Positions 59,833 through 64,000 of a DNA stretch of 64,000 bases are shown here, one piece after another. The notes below the pieces were generated by a model, which saw only the letters and a list, made by a program, of their open reading frames with translations, ran no database searches and had not been told where the DNA came from. Origin of the DNA: CAYMYN01 sp964394665 (lineage in GTDB: Bacteria; Planctomycetota; UBA1135; GCA-002686595). Every line of letters starts with the position of its first letter. The first letter of the stretch is position 1. Position numbers and translations under genes: made by a program. The stretch is taken from NCBI GenBank assembly GCA_964394665.1, contig CAYMYN010000013.1, forward strand, positions 1-64,000, written 5' to 3'.

Positions 59833-61644
59833 ATGAACACGAGATCCTCCTCCCGTCTGGCCCGCCCCGCCCTGTGCATCGCCCTCTTCGTCGCCCCCTG
59901 GCTCACGCCGTCCGGGCAGGCCGCTCCCCAGGAGAGCTGCGTGACGCGCCGCGTCAGCACCGACTCGGCCGAAGCGCAAGTGCACGGCACGAGTCGCGGT
60001 GCTTCCCTGTCCGCCGACACCCGCTACGTGGCCTTCGAGAGCCAGTCCGCCGACCTCGTGCCCGGCGACGTCAACGGCTTCTCGGACGTCTTCTTGAAGG
60101 ACTCGGTGAACGGGAGCGTGACCCTCGTGAGCCGCGGGCTCGGCGGCGCACCCGCCGATGGCCCCTCCGACCACGCGACCCTCTCGGGCGACGGCTGGTG
60201 GATCGTGTTCGAGAGCGAGGCGACGAATCTCGTCGACGGTGACACCAACGGCGTGCGCGACGTCTTCCTATTCTCACGCCAGAGCGGCGCCATCACGCGT
60301 CTCAGCGTCTCGAACACGGGCGCGCAGGGGAACGGGCCCAGCGGGCAATGGGGCCTGTCCGGCGGCTCGGCCATCGACCATGCCGGCGATCATGTGGTCT
60401 TCCAGAGCGCGGCCGGCAACCTGGTGAGCGGGGACACGAACGGGGTGAGCGACATCTTCCACTATCACCGCCCCAGCTCGACGTTGGTCCGCGTTTCGCT
60501 CACCGCGCTGGGCGGGCAGGCGAACGGCAACTCCCAGGACCCCTCGATCTCGGCCGACGGCACGCACGTGGCGTTCACGACCGACGCCACGAACCTCGTC
60601 ACGCCGGACGGCAACGGGGTCTCGGACGTCGTGGTGATCGAGCTCGGTACCTCCAATCGCCATCGCGCCAGCCGGAGCTCGGGCGGCAACCAGGGCGACG
60701 GCCCTTCGGGACGCCCGGCCCTCTCGAGCGACGGGCGTCTCGTCGCCTACGAGAGCTTCGCCACCAACCTGGTCGGGAACGACACCAACGGGACGATCGA
60801 CGTGTTCGTGCACGACACCGCAACGCAGACGACCGAGCGCGTGAGCGTGGGCTGGACCGGAGCCGAGGCGAACAACTACGCGTATCAACCCTCGATCTCG
60901 GCCGACGGGTCGCGGGTGGCTTTCACCAGCGCGTCGAGCAACCTCACGCCCGGCGGCAACGGCATCCAGAGCGTGTACGTGCGCGACCGTTCCCTCGGCA
61001 CGACCGAACGCTGGGGTCAGGGTTCGGACGGCCAGAACGGCTTCGCCGGCTCCGAAGGGCCCTTCCTCGCTCCCGACGGCACCCGGGTCGCCTTCAGCAG
61101 CTTGGCCGCGCTCGTCCCGCAGGACTCGAACCTCGACGTGGACGTCTACGTGCGGAGCTGCGGGCCGACGGGGACCGCGATCTGCATGGGCCTCGTCGGC
61201 AACTGCCCCTGCGGGAACGCGGGCCCGCCGCCCGGCGGGTGTCTCAACTCGACCGGGGCCGCTGGCCGGCTCGAGGGCGAAGGCACGGCGAGCGTCTTCG
61301 CCGACTCGGTCACGCTCACCGTCGAGGTCCTGCCGGCCAACGCGCCCGTGCTCTACTTCCAGGGCACTACGGTCGTGGGCTTCGGCCTCGGCGTGGCCTT
61401 CGGCGACGGCCTCCGCTGCGCCGGTGGCAGCGTGCTGCGACTAGGGACGCGCCTGGCCGACGGCTCGGGCGCGAGCCGTTTCGGCGCCGCCGTGCCCAAC
61501 GATCCTTCGATCGCCTGGAAGGGCCAGGTGCCCGGCGCAGGCGGGGTTCGCGTGTACCAAGGCTGGTACCGCGACACGGCCCCGTTCTGCACCCCGCAGG
61601 CCTTCAACCTGACCGACGCCTTCCTGATCGCGTGGGCACCGTGA
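59833..61644 (+). CDS. Secreted beta-propeller-like protein with Cys-rich C-terminal module
   Basis: This 603-residue protein has a signal peptide and about seven WD40-like/PD40 repeats of 55-60 residues (SLSADTRYVAFESQSADLVP, then GDVNGFSDVFLKD). Each follows the S.DG.RVAF.S...NLV..D.NG..DVF pattern of TolB-type propellers. Residues 450-603 are the most diverged of the five Cys-rich modules, ending in a tryptophan-rich strand (FLIAWAP). It is likely extracellular or surface-bound. Start at the ATG at 59833 with GGTGGAG upstream. Confidence 0.87.
   Translation: MNTRSSSRLARPALCIALFVAPWLTPSGQAAPQESCVTRRVSTDSAEAQVHGTSRGASLSADTRYVAFESQSADLVPGDVNGFSDVFLKDSVNGSVTLVSRGLGGAPADGPSDHATLSGDGWWIVFESEATNLVDGDTNGVRDVFLFSRQSGAITRLSVSNTGAQGNGPSGQWGLSGGSAIDHAGDHVVFQSAAGNLVSGDTNGVSDIFHYHRPSSTLVRVSLTALGGQANGNSQDPSISADGTHVAFTTDATNLVTPDGNGVSDVVVIELGTSNRHRASRSSGGNQGDGPSGRPALSSDGRLVAYESFATNLVGNDTNGTIDVFVHDTATQTTERVSVGWTGAEANNYAYQPSISADGSRVAFTSASSNLTPGGNGIQSVYVRDRSLGTTERWGQGSDGQNGFAGSEGPFLAPDGTRVAFSSLAALVPQDSNLDVDVYVRSCGPTGTAICMGLVGNCPCGNAGPPPGGCLNSTGAAGRLEGEGTASVFADSVTLTVEVLPANAPVLYFQGTTVVGFGLGVAFGDGLRCAGGSVLRLGTRLADGSGASRFGAAVPNDPSIAWKGQVPGAGGVRVYQGWYRDTAPFCTPQAFNLTDAFLIAWAP
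61180..61641 (+). repeat. Cys-rich C-terminal module, copy 5 of 5
   Basis: It begins ICMGLVGNCPCGN and contains FGDGLRCAGGS and YQGWYRDTAPFC, but differs from copies 1-4 in the last third (PQAFNLTDAFLIAW). Confidence 0.85.
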
Positions 61645-61947
61645 AGGTCGCGGACGGTCCCCGGGCTTCGACCACCACGCGCCGTGCCCGGAACCGCTCG
61701 TAGGCTCGAGCGGTTCCGAACGCCTCGATTCGCGCGGCCGGATCGAAGGTCGAGCCAGGGCCTCCAGCCCGAGGTTCGGAACCCACTGCAACCCGTGGCT
61801 CCGGCCTTGCTAGGGGTGAGCGGCGTGCGCCGAGAGCGGGCCGTCACCCGCCCCGCCGCGTGGCCCCGAAGGCGCCATGACCTGGCGGCGATCACGCGCA
61901 GCGCCCCAGGCAATCTCTGAATCCGGTCGCCACCCAAGGAGAGAACC
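61645..61947. other. 303-bp gene-free region
   Basis: It contains one hairpin, a 12-bp perfect stem at 61689-61718 with a six-base loop (arm CGGAACCGCTCG), a likely terminator for the surface protein gene. I see nothing else beyond the ribosome binding site AAGGAGAG (61936-61943) of the next gene. Confidence 0.6.
61689..61718 (+). terminator. 12-bp hairpin after surface protein gene
   Basis: CGGAACCGCTCG pairs perfectly with CGAGCGGTTCCG around TAGGCT, 45 bp beyond the stop at 61644. Confidence 0.65.
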
Positions 61948-64000
61948 ATGTCGTCCCAGCTCGATCCAGCCGCGCTCCGCACGGGATCCCAGGGTCTCGA
62001 CCGCGCCCGCAACCCGTTCTTCGCCCTGTTCCTCGGCGTGTCCGTGCTCGCCATCGGCTGTGGGCCGGACTCGAAGGGTCCGCAGCCATCGACCGAGGTC
62101 GAGACCCTGCGGGTCTCCGGCGACCTGCCGGGCGCGGGGTTCCTGGTCGATTCCAACCAAGTCGGCCGTGCGGCGCAGCTCGGTCTCGAGGGTCTGTACT
62201 GGGGTCGCCTCGTGGACGTACACGACGCGGACGGTGTCCTACGCCACCGCGACTTCGTCATCGGCGAGGGCGTGCGCAGCGACGGAGCCGACTTCGTCCT
62301 GGACGAGGAATCGCCCTCCGACCGGGACGTCCTGCGCGTCCTCCATCCCTTCGCTAGCACGGCCTACGTCGAAGCGCTCGAGCGCGCGCAGCGCGGACTC
62401 GCGCGCATCGAGCCCAAGGGCACCGGCCCGGCCGAGCTCCCGCCTTTCGCGGTCGTGCCGCGCAACGCGGCGCTCGTCCTGCGGTTCGACGACATCCTGG
62501 GCGTGCGCTACCAGGCAGGAGCCTGGCGCGACGACGCGGACGGGCGCCTGATCTCCGCGAGCAGCGGACAACTCGCGGCCGACGTCGTTCGCCTCGTCGA
62601 AGCCAAGTCACCGGGCCGACCCATCGCGGCACGCGTGTTCGCCTCACCGAACCACGGGGACGTGTACGACCTGGGAGACGGGCCCGCGTTCTACCCCACG
62701 CGGGTGATCGTCAGCGCGACGATCCGTGAGTCGGATGCGGCCCAATCCGATCCGCCCCTCGAGGTCCAGGCCATGGGGCTGCCCGCGGGCGGATCGGAGC
62801 TCGTGGCCAACGTCGCGCTGCGCCTTCCCACGCACCCCGACCCGGCCTCCGGTCAGGGCGTGGTCCTGACCAACCCCGCGGGGCGCGGCCTGGCCCTCGA
62901 GGCCCACTCGACGGGCATGACGACCGGCTTCACCCGCGAGGTGGTGCGCGCCTTCGCCTCCGGTGGGAGTGGCCAGATCAACCAGGGCTTCTTGCTCGAC
63001 ACGACCGCGCCCTACGTGGTCAGCGGTTTGGACGTCGAGCTCGAGGACGACGACCCCAACGACGCCATCCCTGCCGTGACCGATCTGGGCGGAGGGCTGT
63101 TCGAGGTGCGCCAGGTGCGCTTCCTGGCCGCCGCCTGCACGACGATCCTCAAGCCTGGCCGGGACGTGATCGAGCAGGGTGGCACACGGGCCCTCGTCCT
63201 CGCGGCCCAGCAGGCGAGTGGCGCCCTCCAAGGCGTCGTCCTGCAGGTCCTCTCTCCCGCTGGCGGGTCGGTCGGGATCGGCGCGGCGCGATACCAATCG
63301 CCCTTCGCGGCGGCCAACGATCCCGCGGCTTGTTTCGTGCGCTTCTCCGTCGCCGCGGGAAGTCCACCCGATCAAGGCGTTCCGAAGTCCGCCCAGGTCA
63401 TCCTGCGCTTCAGCGAGCCGCTGGACCCTGGGACGTTGAGCGCCTTCGACAACCTCACCATCACCCGCCGGCGAACCGACAGCCCGCTCCTCACGAACTT
63501 CGACTACGTGGTCGGCACCGTGCGCGTCTCACCGGACCTGCGCGAGTTCGCCTTCGCGCCCGCTCTGCCCCTCGATCGCAGCCAGGGGTTCTCCGAGTCC
63601 GACGTCTCCGCCCCGGGGACCTATCACGTGACCCTGCTGGGCGGCGCCGACGGACCCAAGGACCTGGCCGGCAACGCGCTGAATCTCGCGGCGCTGCGCA
63701 CGCCGTTCTTCTTGGACCCCAGCGAGCCCGTCAGCACGAACGCGGGCCTGGTCCTGCGCTTCGACTCGCGCAACGAGATCCTCTTCAACGCCAGCGACGA
63801 GGCCCAGGGATGGGGTGAGCTCCGCGACGGCCAGATTCAGTTCGACACGGGCCAGTCCGCCATCCGGCCGCGTCCGGTGAGTCGCTTCTCCGCCGCCGCG
63901 GACCGCGACAAACCCGTTCCGAGCGTCATGACGCCCTTCCCGGCCGGGGTCCAGACCCCGCTCTCGCCCCTGGGGAGCAAGCTCCAGGCCCTGTGGCGCT
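61948..64000 (+). CDS. Ig-like-domain lipoprotein, 3' end beyond window
   Basis: An open reading frame runs from the ATG at 61948 to the window edge (684 codons) without a stop. AAGGAGAG precedes the start. The N-terminal hydrophobic segment FFALFLGVSVLAIGCGPDSK contains a lipobox (AIGC), giving an unusually long signal of about 38 residues. At least two SbsA/Big_5-type Ig-like domains can be seen: PPFAVVPRNAALVLRFDDIL, and PKSAQVILRFSEPLDPGTLS with DLAGNALNL. Such proteins are surface-anchored and often large. C-terminus and function unknown. Confidence 0.82.
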   Translation, partial: MSSQLDPAALRTGSQGLDRARNPFFALFLGVSVLAIGCGPDSKGPQPSTEVETLRVSGDLPGAGFLVDSNQVGRAAQLGLEGLYWGRLVDVHDADGVLRHRDFVIGEGVRSDGADFVLDEESPSDRDVLRVLHPFASTAYVEALERAQRGLARIEPKGTGPAELPPFAVVPRNAALVLRFDDILGVRYQAGAWRDDADGRLISASSGQLAADVVRLVEAKSPGRPIAARVFASPNHGDVYDLGDGPAFYPTRVIVSATIRESDAAQSDPPLEVQAMGLPAGGSELVANVALRLPTHPDPASGQGVVLTNPAGRGLALEAHSTGMTTGFTREVVRAFASGGSGQINQGFLLDTTAPYVVSGLDVELEDDDPNDAIPAVTDLGGGLFEVRQVRFLAAACTTILKPGRDVIEQGGTRALVLAAQQASGALQGVVLQVLSPAGGSVGIGAARYQSPFAAANDPAACFVRFSVAAGSPPDQGVPKSAQVILRFSEPLDPGTLSAFDNLTITRRRTDSPLLTNFDYVVGTVRVSPDLREFAFAPALPLDRSQGFSESDVSAPGTYHVTLLGGADGPKDLAGNALNLAALRTPFFLDPSEPVSTNAGLVLRFDSRNEILFNASDEAQGWGELRDGQIQFDTGQSAIRPRPVSRFSAAADRDKPVPSVMTPFPAGVQTPLSPLGSKLQALWR

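Overview
The window reads as chromosomal DNA of a high-GC member of the Planctomycetota. The main reasons are an ECF sigma factor followed by a large Ser/Thr kinase with a TPR tail (55489-58722), five secreted proteins ending in the same Cys-rich C-terminal module, and a DUF3450/ExbB/ExbD/TonB operon. There are also many TPR and Sel1 lipoproteins, a class I-like (eukaryote/archaea-type) prolyl-tRNA synthetase, GTG and TTG starts, and four-base stop/start overlaps. The first 57 bases are almost pure G and look like a contig-edge artefact. A 10-N scaffold gap sits at 5687-5696. I saw no tRNA, rRNA, CRISPR array or transposase gene.

Layout. 1-6211: TPR proteins, ClpS, a serpin lipoprotein and a thioredoxin-fold/HEAT protein carrying a one-base frameshift. 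6437-8488: a secreted beta-helix protein. 8713-17678: a minus-strand TonB operon of receptor, DUF3450, ExbB with a periplasmic extension (TtpC type), ExbB, ExbD, TonB and a TPR lipoprotein. 17874-26943: a Sel1 lipoprotein, HflK/HflC, a histidine phosphatase, DUF3817, a sulfatase-fold/TPR protein, DUF4242, a large TPR lipoprotein and a small membrane protein. 34970-42232: persulfide-dioxygenase/rhodanese, PilZ, two pseudopilins, ProRS and a large membrane protein. 42365-46097: two secreted proteins with the Cys-rich module. 46219-51245: a methyltransferase and a molybdopterin oxidoreductase with a fused FeS/NrfD subunit. 51589-64000: an SPFH/zinc-ribbon protein, a degenerate NtrC-type regulator, further secreted proteins, the sigma factor/kinase pair, a VOC protein and an Ig-like lipoprotein that runs off the end.

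The most interesting region is 27101-34934, which I interpret as an unrecognised RiPP (ribosomally made, modified peptide) gene cluster. Three tiny minus-strand genes encode near-identical 32-35 residue peptides. Each has a conserved leader (MRFVVKP..EKP) and a C-terminal core of the form CxLCSEDPRxC, and each has a strong ribosome binding site. Downstream on the same strand lie a HlyD-type adaptor and an ABC exporter. Divergent from them is a translationally coupled four-gene operon: a degenerate ATP-grasp-like protein, a radical SAM/SPASM enzyme with all ten expected cluster cysteines, an intact ATP-grasp ligase, and a GrdB-like protein in which cysteine replaces the family's selenocysteine. 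A hairpin follows each precursor gene, and a 21-bp palindrome lies in the divergent intergenic region. I know of no described RiPP class with this combination.
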